Source: Streptomyces toyocaensis
GTDB lineage: Bacteria > Actinomycetota > Actinomycetes > Streptomycetales > Streptomycetaceae
DNA length: 64,000 nucleotides
Direction of reading: 5' to 3'
Assembly: GCF_000725125.1 (NCBI RefSeq)
Contig: NZ_JFCB01000009.1
Location: 1-64,000, forward strand
A model generated the notes under the pieces. It ran no database searches. It saw only the letters and a list, made by a program, of their open reading frames with translations, and was not told the origin of the DNA. A program made the translations under genes and the position numbers. Position 1 is the stretch's first letter; each line of letters starts with the position of its first letter. Below, piece after piece: positions 41,570 to 50,524 of the stretch.

Positions 41570-42125
41570 GGGCCTTCTGCCTCTCCCGCAGGACCGCGAT
41601 GGTGTGTTCGCACCAGTCGCGGTTGCCCTCTTCGAAGGCCAGGCCGCGCAGGCAGGTCAGGTACGGGCCGATGCGGTGGCCGTGGCGCAGAAACTCCTCC
41701 TCCGTATGGTCGCCGCGCATGCTGCGCAGCATCTTGCCGAAGAGGTCGATCTTGGCCCGGGCGAAGGCGGCGCGTTCGGAGAGCTGAGCGATCAGGGCCT
41801 CGGAGTCGACGTGGTCGGCGGCCTGGACCTTGACGAGCAGGTCGTCGCGGATGAAGGAGGGCTTCGCCGCTGCGGCCGTGAACTCCTCCAGCTCCGCCAG
41901 CCCGGCGTCGGTCAGACGGAACAGGCGCTTGTTGGGCCGGGCCTCCTGGATCACCTCCCGGCCCGCGATGAGCCTGCCCTTCTCCAGGCGGGTCAGCTCG
42001 GCGTAGAGCTGCTGCGGCTGGGCGTACCAGAAGTTCGCCACACCCAGGTCGAACGCCTTGGTCAGCTGGTAGCCGCTGAGCTCTCCTTCGAGCAGTGCCG
42101 CCAGCACGGCGTGCCGTAGCGCCAT
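41556..42125 (-). CDS. PadR-family transcriptional regulator
   Basis: 189 residues. The winged helix (HAVLAALLEGELSGYQLTKA, QPQQLYAELTRLEKGRLIAG, KRLFRLTDAGLAELEEF) is followed by a C-terminal dimerisation helix region (PadR C4 type, FARAKIDLFGKMLRSMRGD). AAGGAGG lies upstream of the ATG. It diverges from the NTF2-like gene, and the large inverted repeat at 42171-42206 lies between them, so it probably represses both directions until a ligand binds. Confidence 0.92.
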   Translation of the reverse strand: MALRHAVLAALLEGELSGYQLTKAFDLGVANFWYAQPQQLYAELTRLEKGRLIAGREVIQEARPNKRLFRLTDAGLAELEEFTAAAAKPSFIRDDLLVKVQAADHVDSEALIAQLSERAAFARAKIDLFGKMLRSMRGDHTEEEFLRHGHRIGPYLTCLRGLAFEEGNRDWCEHTIAVLRERQKAHVQH

Positions 42126-42170
42126 CGGGTCGCCTCCTTACATGCCTCTGTCGCCCACGCCCCACCCATG

Positions 42171-42206
42171 ATAGTCATGAAAGTGACTAGTCTTATTCAT
42201 GACTAT
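42171..42206. promoter_or_regulatory. Large inverted repeat, probable PadR operator
   Basis: ATAGTCATGAA (42171-42181) and its exact complement (42196-42206) are separated by 14 bp holding a smaller repeat, GTGACTAGTC. It sits in the 97-bp gap between the divergent PadR and NTF2-like genes. Perfect 11-bp arms are unlikely by chance. Confidence 0.7.
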
Positions 42207-42222
42207 GGAGAGGGAGCAAGCC

Positions 42223-42654
42223 ATGACCGCTGCCGACCGCTTCCGTGCTGCCGTGGACCGCCGTGACCTCGCGGCACTGGACGACCTGTTCACGGAGGAC
42301 ATCCGCCTCTACAGCCCGGTGAAGTTCACTCCCTTCGAGGGCAAGCCGATGGTGCTGGGCCTCTTCGGAGTCCTGCTGCGCACGTTCGAGGACTTCCGCT
42401 ACATCGGCCACTACACCGGCACCGCGCAGACCAGCACCGACAGTTCGTCCGCCGCCTCGGCAGTGCTGCTCTTCCGTGCCAGGGTGGGCGGCAAGGAGAT
42501 CCACGGCATCGACCTACTGCACTTAGACGACGACGGCCGGATCAAAGAGTTCACCGTCATGGTCCGCCCTCAGTCCGCCGTCCACGCCCTCGGCGAAGCG
42601 GTCCTTGCCGGGCTGGTCGCGGACGGCCTCGTGCCGGCGCCCTCCGGTCAGTAA
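42223..42654 (+). CDS. NTF2/SnoaL-like family protein
   Basis: ATG 42223 is preferred over 42199, which falls inside the operator repeat; GGAGAGGGAG lies seven bases upstream. The 143-residue protein has the SnoaL-like cone fold pattern: AADRFRAAVDRRDLAALDDL, FTEDIRLYSPVKFTPFEGK, VLLFRARVGGKEIHGIDLLH, GRIKEFTVMVRPQSA. Members are small isomerases, cyclases or ligand carriers. Probably the main target of the neighbouring PadR regulator. Confidence 0.82.
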   Translation: MTAADRFRAAVDRRDLAALDDLFTEDIRLYSPVKFTPFEGKPMVLGLFGVLLRTFEDFRYIGHYTGTAQTSTDSSSAASAVLLFRARVGGKEIHGIDLLHLDDDGRIKEFTVMVRPQSAVHALGEAVLAGLVADGLVPAPSGQ

Positions 42655-42954
42655 CCGCCCCCCGCACCACCACTCCAGAAGGCGCGGCAACGTAGGCGGT
42701 GATGCGTTCGGACGGGGGTTCCTCAACCTCACCGTCGGCACTGTCGAGACAACGCCGTCTGACTCAGTCCGCAGCATCACGCAAGCCAAGGGAAACGGCG
42801 TCTTGGTGGCGGCCCCGCCTGCTAGATTCGGCGTCGCTGTGCGTTCCCGCGAACCGAGGAGGTGAGTCCGATCAACGCTGTGACAGGTCGGGGCTCCCTC
42901 CCGTGCACGGCCTAGGGAGTGCCCGCAGAGGCATCTCGAAAGGCTCGAAACGCC
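42655..42954. other. Intergenic stretch without recognisable gene
   Basis: 300 bp between two plus-strand genes. Neither strand shows protein-like reading or a clear hairpin. It should contain the promoter of the hydrolase at 42955. Confidence 0.5.
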
Positions 42955-43686
42955 ATGCGCTTCACCTCTCGCACGTCGTCCGACGGCGTGTCCGAACAGC
43001 TCTTCACCCTCGGTGAGATCCCCGGTGTGCTGTGGACGCCGGAAGGCGCCACCGGTACGCGTCCCCTGATTCTGATCGGGCACGGTGGCGGCCAGCACAA
43101 GAAGGCCCCCGGCGTCCTGTTCCGCGCCCGCCGCTTCGTGGCCGACTGCGGTTTCGCGGTGGTGGCGGTCGATGTGCCCGCCCACGGCGACCGGCCGAAG
43201 GACGAAGGGCTGGACCGGATCGCCACCGAGAACCAGGCCCGCGTGGCGGCCGGTGAGGAACTGGCGCCGCTGATCGCCGAGTTCCAGGCACTCGTCGCCC
43301 GCCGGACCGTCCCGGAGTGGCGGGCGGTCCTGGACGCCGTCCAGGAGGCCGACCACGTCGGCCCCGGCCCGGTGGGCTACTGGGGCGTGTCGCTGGGCTG
43401 CGGGCTCGGCGTCCCCTTCGTCGCCGACGAACCGCGGGTGCGGGCGGCGGTGCTGGGCCTGGGCGGGGCACTCGCCACGGCCGAGGCCGCCGCGCGGATC
43501 ACCGTGCCGGTGGAGTTCCTGGTCCAGTGGGACGACGAACGGGTCCCGCGCTCCCAGAGCCTGGCCCTGTTCGACGCCTTCGCCTCGGCCGAGAAGACCC
43601 TGCACGCCAACCCCGGCGCACACGCCGACATCCCGGCCCACGAACTGGACAGCAGCGTACGGTTCTTCACCCGGCACCTCACCTGA
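42955..43686 (+). CDS. Alpha/beta hydrolase (dienelactone-hydrolase-like)
   Basis: 243 residues. LILIGHGGGQHKKAPG is an oxyanion-region segment, VVAVDVPAHGDRP follows, the nucleophile elbow is GYWGVSLGCGLGV (intact G-x-S-x-G), the acid lies in FLVQWDDERVPRSQ and the His in NPGAHADIPAHE. All triad members are present, in contrast to the gene at 23353. Cytosolic esterase or dienelactone-hydrolase relative; substrate unknown. Confidence 0.87.
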   Translation: MRFTSRTSSDGVSEQLFTLGEIPGVLWTPEGATGTRPLILIGHGGGQHKKAPGVLFRARRFVADCGFAVVAVDVPAHGDRPKDEGLDRIATENQARVAAGEELAPLIAEFQALVARRTVPEWRAVLDAVQEADHVGPGPVGYWGVSLGCGLGVPFVADEPRVRAAVLGLGGALATAEAAARITVPVEFLVQWDDERVPRSQSLALFDAFASAEKTLHANPGAHADIPAHELDSSVRFFTRHLT

Positions 43687-43727
43687 CGCCACCGGAGCAC
43701 CCGGCCGCACGTCCGCCGGAACGAAGC

Positions 43728-43757
43728 ACCGCGCCCCTCGCACCGGGGGGGCGCGGT
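43728..43757. terminator. Terminator hairpin between convergent genes
   Basis: ACCGCGCCCC (43728-43737) pairs with GGGGCGCGGT (43748-43757), between the hydrolase stop and the convergent ATPase stop. Confidence 0.65.
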
Positions 43758-43831
43758 ACCGGTCCGTCCTCTGCCGTGCTGGACCGTGCCCGCCACGCCG
43801 CCGCCCGATCCGAGCCGGCGCGCCCTGGTCC

Positions 43832-45322
43832 TCAGGAACCGTGGTACAGCCGGCGCAGGTCGACGAGGACCACCTCTCCCCGCTCCTCGGCCGCCCGCAG
43901 TTCGGAATCGAATCCGGCCCCGCTGTAGCAGGCGGGTCGGGCATGGGTGGTGTCCACGCCTCGCGCCTCCAGCAACCCCAGCATGCGGCGCAGGCGTTGG
44001 AGGTGTCCGAGGTGCATGACCTTGTGCCACTTGGCTTCGCCGACGGACAGCAGGATGCGCTGGTCCTGGCCGATCGCTCCGTGCACCACGACCTCGGCCT
44101 CGAGGGAGGTCCGGTTCACCGGGTCGGCGACGGTCCCGGAGGCGACCTGGATCGGCATGCCCCCGAAGGTCGCGGGGTCCGCGTGCCACTCCACCCACTC
44201 ACGGCACAGCCGCTCGAAGTGCGGGCCGACGACCTTGCTGAGGAACGTGGGCCGGCTGTGTTCCCACATCCTGGCCGCGCCTCGGCGGCGACTGAGCAGG
44301 GCCGTCTCGGGGCGGATGACGGCATGGTGGAAGGTGATCAGCGGCTCCGCGACGTGGTAGGTGGTGCGGTTGGCGCGGAAGGCGTCGGGCTCGGCGGTGA
44401 GCAGACCGCAGTTCCTCAGGACGGACAACGGCAGCGAGATGTCCGTGGCCTTGCGCCCTACCGCGCTCGCGATGCCGCCACTGGTGCGGTTGCCGCCCGC
44501 CACCGCGGCGAGCACCGAATGGTACAGGGACCGGTTGCGCAGGTCCGGCTCCGCGGCCAGGAGATACGGTGCCTCACCGTGGATGGGCCGGGCCGGGTTG
44601 AGTACGGTCCGGCAGACCCAGGCGTCGAAGTCGTCGGGCCCGTCCGGGACGTCGTCGTCGACGAACTCCCTTCGGTACGCGGGGGTACCGCCGACGATCG
44701 CGTGGACGAGCACCGCGAGCCGCGGGTCCTCGATGCCCCAGAACTCGGCGGCCTCGCGGAAGCCGAGGGAGTGGACCGTGAGATCGAGGCCTGCCCGGCC
44801 GTAGAGCGGGGAGGCCCCGGAGAGCAGTCCGCCCATGAAGGCCATCGCGCTGCCGCACAGCAGGATCCGGGGCCGTTCCCTTCGGTGGCGCTCTGAGCGC
44901 ACCCCGAGGGCGGCCTGCAACTGGGACGGGAGGGCGGGGGCGTTCCGCACGAGGTAGGGGAACTCGTCGATCACCACGGGCAACGGCCGGTCCGCCGCGA
45001 GCCCGAAGAGCAGCTCAAGGGCCTGGTCCCAGTTCGCCGGCCTCGGCGGGACGGCGGCACCGGTGAAGCGTGCGACCGCCTCGCCCAGCAGGTGCAGGGA
45101 CTCGGTGGCCGATGCCTCGACCGCCGCGTAGTAGAAGCCGTCAGTGGCGTCCGCGAGCGCCTGGAGCAGGAAACTCTTGCCCTGCCGACGACGGCCCGAC
45201 ACGACGCCGAGCCGGGGCCCGGTGCCCTCGCTGGTCGCGAAGGCGGTCAGCTCACTCCACTCCCACTCCCGGTCGAACATGTCCGGCGGTCTCGGCAGAT
45301 GGCGTGCTGTGTGGCGGACCAC
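43832..45322 (-). CDS. AAA ATPase of the archaeal-ATPase/DUF234 type
   Basis: 496 residues. Walker A is VSGRRRQGKSFLL (residues 43-50 core), Walker B LPVVIDEFPYL, followed by RILLCGSAMAFMGGLLSGAS, the sensor-like segment of this family. Around 255-330 is a winged-helix region. The C-terminal DUF234-like part has EAEVVVHG and LSVGEAKWHK, an E...ExK arrangement like a PD-(D/E)XK nuclease core. Members are often in mobile or toxin-rich DNA; none has a well-defined function. A near-perfect inverted repeat precedes the start. Confidence 0.85.
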   Translation of the reverse strand: MVRHTARHLPRPPDMFDREWEWSELTAFATSEGTGPRLGVVSGRRRQGKSFLLQALADATDGFYYAAVEASATESLHLLGEAVARFTGAAVPPRPANWDQALELLFGLAADRPLPVVIDEFPYLVRNAPALPSQLQAALGVRSERHRRERPRILLCGSAMAFMGGLLSGASPLYGRAGLDLTVHSLGFREAAEFWGIEDPRLAVLVHAIVGGTPAYRREFVDDDVPDGPDDFDAWVCRTVLNPARPIHGEAPYLLAAEPDLRNRSLYHSVLAAVAGGNRTSGGIASAVGRKATDISLPLSVLRNCGLLTAEPDAFRANRTTYHVAEPLITFHHAVIRPETALLSRRRGAARMWEHSRPTFLSKVVGPHFERLCREWVEWHADPATFGGMPIQVASGTVADPVNRTSLEAEVVVHGAIGQDQRILLSVGEAKWHKVMHLGHLQRLRRMLGLLEARGVDTTHARPACYSGAGFDSELRAAEERGEVVLVDLRRLYHGS

Positions 45323-45333
45323 GGCACCTCCCC

Positions 45334-45374
45334 GTTCTTAGAGACGTGCCTCTTAGAAGTACATCCCTAAGAAC
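45334..45374. promoter_or_regulatory. Inverted repeat upstream of the AAA ATPase gene
   Basis: GTTCTTAG (45334-45341) and CTAAGAAC (45367-45374) flank a spacer containing a further CTCTTAGAAG. The AT-rich block stands out from its surroundings and starts 12 bp before the ATPase start, so it fits an operator/promoter of that gene. Confidence 0.5.
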
Positions 45375-45428
45375 GAGGCCGGGGGCGATCGGTTACGCCC
45401 GCGCTGGGGCGGGAGGTCCCGCGACGGG

Positions 45429-47162
45429 TCAGCGGGTGACGTACACCGTCGCCGACGCCGTCGCGCCCTCGTGCAGGTCGTCACCCTGCCAGCTCACCCG
45501 GTAGGTGGTCTCCCGCCGGGTGCGCGGGATGTCGTTGACGGTGAAGGTGCCGTCCGCGGCGACCGTCACCGACGACAGGGTGCCGGTGCCGAGCCGGTCG
45601 GTGCGCTCGACCTTCAGCACCGCCCGGTCCGGCAGCGCCTTGCCCTGGGCGGTGAAGGTGCCGGTGATCTCGACGCCGGTGCTCATCGAGGCCTCCGCCG
45701 GGGCGGTCAGCGCGATCGAGCTGGCGGCCTTGCCGACGGACACGGTGTGGGTGACGTCGGTGGCGGGGCGGTGGGTGAGGTCGCCGAGGTAGGAGACGGT
45801 GTAGGTGGCGTCGCCGACCAGGCCGGGCTCGTCGAGGACGGTGTAGGAGCCGTCCTCCTTGACGGTGAAGGTGCCCAGGTCATGGGTGCCGCCCGCGTCC
45901 GTGCGGGTCGCCGTGACCTTCATCGGCTCGGCGGGCGCCGGTCCGTCGTACTCCAGCCGGCCCCGCACCGACAGCGGCTCGCCCGCCACGGCCTGGGCGG
46001 GGCTGTGCGTCAGCGTCCCGTCGAGGCGGACGTCGTACTGGACGGCCGGGGGCTGGACGATGTGCAGCCAGTACTGGCCGCCGCCGGTGCTCGCCGTGAC
46101 CGCGAAGAGGCGGGAGCCGTCGGCCGACCACTCCATGCCGCGCGGGACGACCCGGTCGCCGTCGAGGCTGCCTTCGAAGACGAACTCCAGCGGCGGCGTG
46201 GAGTCGGCCGGATCGGCGGGCTGCACCAGCAGGTCCGGGGTCGAGCCGGTGGCCGAGGCGCCGCGCGCGATGTACTTGCCGTCGCCGCTGAAGGCGACCG
46301 CGCTGGCGGTGGCCCCGGACGGCAGCGCCTGGTAGCCGGCCGGCGCGTCGGACAGGTCGTCGGCGTTCAGCAGCCGCGTGCCGAAGGCCGCGTCGGCCAC
46401 GGCGACCTTGGTGCCGTCCGCGGAGAACGCCATGTCCTTGAAGTCCAGGGCGCCCTTGCCCTCGCTGTCGGCGAAGCGGCGCGCGGCATTGCGGACGAGG
46501 CTGTCGCCGCTGGTGTCGAACACCGTGACGAAGGGGTTGGGCGCGCTCGCGTTGCGCGGCTGGCCCATGAGCATCCTGTTGCCGGGGCCGGACTCGAGCT
46601 GGAGGTCTCCGGAGTCGTTCCAGCCGGTGCGCTGATAGGCCCCGTCGACGACGGCGTCCACGTAGGTGCTGGAGGTGGCGCACTCCCCGGCGTACTGCGC
46701 GTACGGCGTCGTGACGTACAACTGGCCGCCGGAGAGGGCGAGGTCGCGGCCGCACGTGTCGGTGTAGGTGCTGGCGACGGGGGTCTGCTGGTAGGTGGTG
46801 GTGTCGATGGCGTCGATGCGGTCGCGCGTCCCGACGTACACCTTGCTGCCGTCGTCGCTGACCGCCAGGCCGGAGACGTGCTTCTGGTTGGTGATGATCG
46901 TGGTGAGCCGCTCACCGGCGAAGCTGTAGACGGCGACGGTGCCGGAGTTGTAGGCGTAGCCGGTGGCGCTGTCGGCGACGAAGACCTGCCGGTGGACGTT
47001 GTCGACGGCCAGTGCCGAGAACGAGGACATCGGCAGCTTGATGACGGCGTCGGAGGCCGCCGCGTGCGCCGCGGGCGCGGCGGCGACGGTGAGTCCGGTC
47101 CCGGCGAGCGCGGCGGTGAGAACGGTGACCGCGAGGCGTCCGGGACGGTGTGCTGTATTCAA
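45429..47162 (-). CDS. Secreted beta-propeller protein with Ig-like repeats
   Basis: TTG 47162 is preceded by GGGGGG at the usual distance. The 577-residue protein has a signal peptide (LAVTVLTAALAGTGLTVAAA, cleaved after AHA). Residues ~40-350 form a YVTN/WD-like beta-propeller (VDNVHRQVFVADSATGYAY, LAVSDDGSKVYVGTRDRIDA, MAFSADGTKVAVADAAFG, VAFSGDGKYIARGASA). Residues ~370-577 form two or three Ig-like domains (VRGRLEYDG...TYTVSYLGD, ITGTFTAQGKALPDRAVLKV). Probably a cell-surface binding protein. It is the next gene downstream of pckG on the same strand but separated by strong terminators. Confidence 0.85.
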   Translation of the reverse strand: MNTAHRPGRLAVTVLTAALAGTGLTVAAAPAAHAAASDAVIKLPMSSFSALAVDNVHRQVFVADSATGYAYNSGTVAVYSFAGERLTTIITNQKHVSGLAVSDDGSKVYVGTRDRIDAIDTTTYQQTPVASTYTDTCGRDLALSGGQLYVTTPYAQYAGECATSSTYVDAVVDGAYQRTGWNDSGDLQLESGPGNRMLMGQPRNASAPNPFVTVFDTSGDSLVRNAARRFADSEGKGALDFKDMAFSADGTKVAVADAAFGTRLLNADDLSDAPAGYQALPSGATASAVAFSGDGKYIARGASATGSTPDLLVQPADPADSTPPLEFVFEGSLDGDRVVPRGMEWSADGSRLFAVTASTGGGQYWLHIVQPPAVQYDVRLDGTLTHSPAQAVAGEPLSVRGRLEYDGPAPAEPMKVTATRTDAGGTHDLGTFTVKEDGSYTVLDEPGLVGDATYTVSYLGDLTHRPATDVTHTVSVGKAASSIALTAPAEASMSTGVEITGTFTAQGKALPDRAVLKVERTDRLGTGTLSSVTVAADGTFTVNDIPRTRRETTYRVSWQGDDLHEGATASATVYVTR

Positions 47163-47306
47163 CTGTGCCCCCCACAGGCTGTGTTGAGGTCTCACGCGAC
47201 AGGTGAGACACCCGTGAAGGACATGGAACAGCCGTGAAGATCGAAGAGCAAGGGGGACACGCGGGGCATGCACACGCCGAGAACGGGACGGAGCACGGCA
47301 TGGCGA

Positions 47307-47386
47307 GGGCCTGCCGTCGTCCCCTGCGCCGGGGCGGGCGGAGGGGACGACGGCAGGCCCAGGAGCCCGCACGCCGTTGTGCGGGC
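47307..47386. terminator. Tandem terminators downstream of pckG
   Basis: A perfect 18-bp stem (47307-47324 with 47343-47360) and a second stem GCCCGCAC-gccgtt-GTGCGGGC (47365-47386) lie 91-170 bp beyond the pckG stop. They isolate pckG from the propeller gene. The 314-bp gap 47163-47476 otherwise holds only the propeller promoter. Confidence 0.85.
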
Positions 47387-47476
47387 CTCGCCGGTGTGTT
47401 CCGCGGCCGGCCGGATCGTGACGATCGCTGGTCAGGGCATCCTCATCCCGGCCGGCCGCGGGGTCCTTGCGGGCGG

Positions 47477-49297
47477 TCAGCCCAGGCGCTTCACCAGCGC
47501 GTGGTACTGGTCCCACAGTTCCTTGGGCGTGTGGTCGCCGAAGGTGTTCAGGTGGTCGGGGACCAGGGCGGCCTCCTCGCGCCACACGTCCTTGTCGACG
47601 GTGAGCAGGAAGTCCAGGTCGGCGTCGGACAGGTCCAGTCCTTCGGTGTCCAGGGCGGCCTTGGCCGGGAGGACGCCGATCGGGGTCTCGACGCCCTCCG
47701 CCGTGCCGTCCAGGCGCTCCACGATCCACTTCAGGACGCGGGAGTTCTCGCCGAAGCCGGGCCAGACGAACTTGCCGTCGTCGTTCTTGCGGAACCAGTT
47801 GACGTAGTAGATCTTCGGCAGCTTGGACTGGTCCTTGTCCTTGGCCACGTCGATCCAGTGCGCCATGTAGTCGCCCATGTTGTAGCCGCAGAACGGCAGC
47901 ATGGCGAAGGGGTCGCGGCGCAGCTCGCCGACCTTGCCCTCGGCGGCGGCGGTCTTCTCGGAGGCCACGTTGGCGCCGAGGAAGACGCCGTGGTTCCAGT
48001 CGAAGGACTCCGTCACCAGCGGTACGGCGCTGGCGCGGCGTCCGCCGAAGAGGATCGCGGAGATCGGCACGCCCTTGGGGTCCTCCCACTCCGGCGCGAT
48101 GATCGGGCACTGCGCGGCGGGGGTGGTGAAGCGGGCGTTGGGGTGGGCGGCCGGGGTGCCGGACTCGGGGGTCCAGTCGTTGCCCTTCCAGTCCGTGAGG
48201 TGGGCCGGGGTCTCCTCGGTCATGCCCTCCCACCAGACGTCGCCGTCGTCGGTGAGCGCGACGTTGGTGAAGACGGAGTTGCCCCACAGGGTCTTCATGG
48301 CGTTGGCGTTGGTGTGCTCGCCGGTGCCGGGCGCGACGCCGAAGAAGCCGGCCTCGGGGTTGATGGCGTAGAGGCGGCCGTCCTCGCCGAAGCGCATCCA
48401 GGCGATGTCGTCGCCGATCGTCTCCACCGTCCAGCCGGAGATCGTGGGCTCCAGCATGGCGAGGTTGGTCTTGCCGCAGGCGGACGGGAAGGCGGCGGCG
48501 ACGTACTTGGACTCGCCGTGCGGCGGGGTGAGCTTGAGGATGAGCATGTGCTCGGCGAGCCAGCCCTCGTCGCGGGCCATGACGGAGGCGATGCGCAGGG
48601 CGTAGCACTTCTTGCCGAGCAGGGCGTTGCCGCCGTAGCCGGAGCCGAAGGACCAGATCTCGCGGTCCTCGGGGAAGTGGGAGATGTACTTGGTCCCGTT
48701 GCAGGGCCAGGGGACGTCCTCCTGGCCGGGCTCCAGCGGGGCGCCGACGGAGTGGACGGCCTTGACGAAGAAGCCGTCGGAGCCGAGCTCGTCCAGGACC
48801 GGCCGGCCCATGCGGGTCATGGTGCGCATGGAGACGGCGACGTACGCGGAGTCGGTGATCTCGACGCCGATGGCGGACAGCGGCGAGCCGACGGGGCCCA
48901 TGCAGAAGGGCACGACGTACATGGTGCGGCCCCTCATCGAGCCGCGGAAGACGCCCTTCTCGCCCTGGAAGATGTCCCGCATCTCGGCGGGGGCCTTCCA
49001 GTGGTTGGTCGGGCCGGCGTCCTCCTCCTTCTCGGAGCAGATGAAGGTCCGGTCCTCGACGCGGGCCACGTCGGTGGGGTCGGAGGCCGCGTAGTAGGAG
49101 TTCGGGCGCTTGATCGGGTCGAGCTTCCTGAAGGTGCCCTTGGCGACGAGTTCCTCGCACAGGCGCTCGTACTCGGCCTCTGAGCCGTCGCACCAGACCA
49201 CGTTGTCCGGCTGCGTCAGGTCTGCGATGTCGTTGACCCAGGAGATCAGTCCCTGGTGGGTGGTGGGGACGCCGGGTTCCGCGATGTCGCGCGCCAC
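47477..49297 (-). CDS. pckG: Phosphoenolpyruvate carboxykinase (GTP)
   Basis: GTG 49297 follows GGAGCAAAC, giving 606 residues, the normal length. It makes PEP, CO2 and GDP from oxaloacetate and GTP, the entry to gluconeogenesis. Signatures: the phosphate-binding loop [14 protein letters not shown] with the hyper-reactive Cys, [20 protein letters not shown] (metal site), [16 protein letters not shown] [29 protein letters not shown] (metal His/Asp nearby), and [13 protein letters not shown] in the C-lobe. Cytosolic. In S. coelicolor pck is SCO4979 (recall), close to SCO4983, which agrees with the other end of this window. Confidence 0.97.
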   Translation of the reverse strand: MARDIAEPGVPTTHQGLISWVNDIADLTQPDNVVWCDGSEAEYERLCEELVAKGTFRKLDPIKRPNSYYAASDPTDVARVEDRTFICSEKEEDAGPTNHWKAPAEMRDIFQGEKGVFRGSMRGRTMYVVPFCMGPVGSPLSAIGVEITDSAYVAVSMRTMTRMGRPVLDELGSDGFFVKAVHSVGAPLEPGQEDVPWPCNGTKYISHFPEDREIWSFGSGYGGNALLGKKCYALRIASVMARDEGWLAEHMLILKLTPPHGESKYVAAAFPSACGKTNLAMLEPTISGWTVETIGDDIAWMRFGEDGRLYAINPEAGFFGVAPGTGEHTNANAMKTLWGNSVFTNVALTDDGDVWWEGMTEETPAHLTDWKGNDWTPESGTPAAHPNARFTTPAAQCPIIAPEWEDPKGVPISAILFGGRRASAVPLVTESFDWNHGVFLGANVASEKTAAAEGKVGELRRDPFAMLPFCGYNMGDYMAHWIDVAKDKDQSKLPKIYYVNWFRKNDDGKFVWPGFGENSRVLKWIVERLDGTAEGVETPIGVLPAKAALDTEGLDLSDADLDFLLTVDKDVWREEAALVPDHLNTFGDHTPKELWDQYHALVKRLG

Positions 49298-49623
49298 GTT
49301 TGCTCCTAAATGAGGGATTTTTTGTTGGAGGCCCCGTGGGGGCTGCGACCCGGATGCTTCAGACGGTGATCTTTGGCGCTCATCCGGTGTCGACCGCACT
49401 CATTTGATCATCCGACGAGAGCGCCCATCTGTCCAGAGGGCCGCACAGGTGAGCAACGTGACGCTGACCACGGTCTTTCCTGTGGCTTTACGCGCACGTT
49501 GAGTAGACCTGACGATTTCTTTGCGTGACATTTCCGCGTGGTGGCGTGAGATGATGGCCACTCCGGAAGGTCAATACGCCATCACGACGCGTAACTTACG
49601 GGCCCGTAGGTACGATGCGAGAC
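49298..49623. other. Promoter region between pckG and the hemolysin III-type gene
   Basis: 326 bp. Near the right end a TACGAT hexamer (49611-49616) would place transcription start at about 49623-49624, on the ATG of the next gene, so a leaderless message is possible; no clear -35 is seen. On the left lies the pckG leader. A short GC palindrome, ACGGGCCCGT, lies at about 49598-49607. No gene seen. Confidence 0.4.
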
Positions 49624-50337
49624 ATGACTGCGTTCGCCCCCGACGCCTCCGCGAACCCGCCGGCCGACGGCCCCGGACCGGTGGCGACCTCCCTGCCCCA
49701 TCCCGTCAAGCCCAAGCTGCGCGGCTGGCTGCACCTCGGCATGTTCCCCGCCGTGCTGGTCGCCGGCCTGGTGCTCACCGCCTTCGCCGAGTCGACCCGG
49801 GGGCGCCTCGCCTGCGGGGTCTACGCCCTCACCGCCTGCCTGCTGTTCGGCGTGAGCGCGCTGTACCACCGGGGCGACTGGAGCCCCCGCATGGACAGGG
49901 TGCTGCGCCGCCTCGACCACGCCAACATCTTCCTGATCATCGCGGGGACCTACACGCCGCTGACCATCCTGCTGCTGCCGCACTCCACGGGGCAGTGGCT
50001 GCTGTGGGGCATCTGGGCGGCGGCGGCCGCCGGCATCGCCTTCCGGGTCTTCTGGGTCGGCGCGCCCCGCTGGCTCTACACGCCCTGCTACATCGCGATG
50101 GGCTGGGCGGCCGTCTTCTTCCTCCCGGACTTCATGCGCACCGGCGGCATCGCCGTCCTGGTGCTGGTCATCACCGGCGGCGTGCTCTACAGCGCGGGCG
50201 GGGTCGTCTACGGCATCAAGAAGCCCAACCCGTCCCCGCGCTGGTTCGGCTTCCACGAGGTGTTCCACTCGTTCACCCTGGCCGCCTTCATCGCCCATTA
50301 CGTGGGGATCTCCCTGGTGGCGTACCAGCACGCCTGA
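49624..50337 (+). CDS. Hemolysin III / TrhA-family membrane protein (PAQR-like)
   Basis: 237 residues (240 if the ATG at 49615 is used; neither has a Shine-Dalgarno). Seven hydrophobic segments and the family's metal-site residues are present: SALYHRGDWS and RRLDHANIFLIIAGTYTPL near the N-terminal half and FHEVFHSFTLAAFIAHYVG at the C-terminus. His and Asp in these three motifs are the conserved Zn-binding set of the PAQR/HlyIII superfamily. Role: membrane homeostasis rather than haemolysis. Confidence 0.92.
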   Translation: MTAFAPDASANPPADGPGPVATSLPHPVKPKLRGWLHLGMFPAVLVAGLVLTAFAESTRGRLACGVYALTACLLFGVSALYHRGDWSPRMDRVLRRLDHANIFLIIAGTYTPLTILLLPHSTGQWLLWGIWAAAAAGIAFRVFWVGAPRWLYTPCYIAMGWAAVFFLPDFMRTGGIAVLVLVITGGVLYSAGGVVYGIKKPNPSPRWFGFHEVFHSFTLAAFIAHYVGISLVAYQHA

Positions 50338-50357
50338 GAGGCGCCGGGCGCACCACC

Positions 50358-50381
50358 GGCCGCGGCTTCGGCGCCGCGGCC
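50358..50381. terminator. Terminator after the hemolysin III-type gene
   Basis: GGCCGCGGC-ttcggc-GCCGCGGCC followed by TTCTTC, close to a classic intrinsic terminator, 21 bp after the stop. The stretch 50382-50524 after it has a short coding-like reading (DSLPEDDLTGLVDRALDVLA) that may be a gene relic. Confidence 0.7.
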
Positions 50382-50524
50382 TTCTTCATGCGCGCACGGC
50401 ACCGACAGCCTGCCGGAGGACGACCTCACCGGCCTCGTAGACCGGGCCCTCGACGTCCTCGCGCACGTGCCGCCCCCCGCGAGATCCTGAGGCGGCACAC
50501 CCCGGACATGACATCCTTGGCCGG

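Noticed and set aside
47234..49183. 649-codon plus-strand frame antisense to pckG
   Set aside because: Low-complexity Gly/Val/Asp reading antisense to a highly conserved enzyme.
45429..49193. A stop-free minus frame of 1,254 codons linking the pckG region to the propeller protein
   Set aside because: The part above 47162 lies out of frame with pckG and crosses two strong terminators; the signal peptide after TTG 47162 sets the true start.
50382..50524. Short reading GTDSLPEDDLTGLVDRALDVLA as a gene
   Set aside because: Too short, no start and placed after a terminator; noted only as a possible relic.
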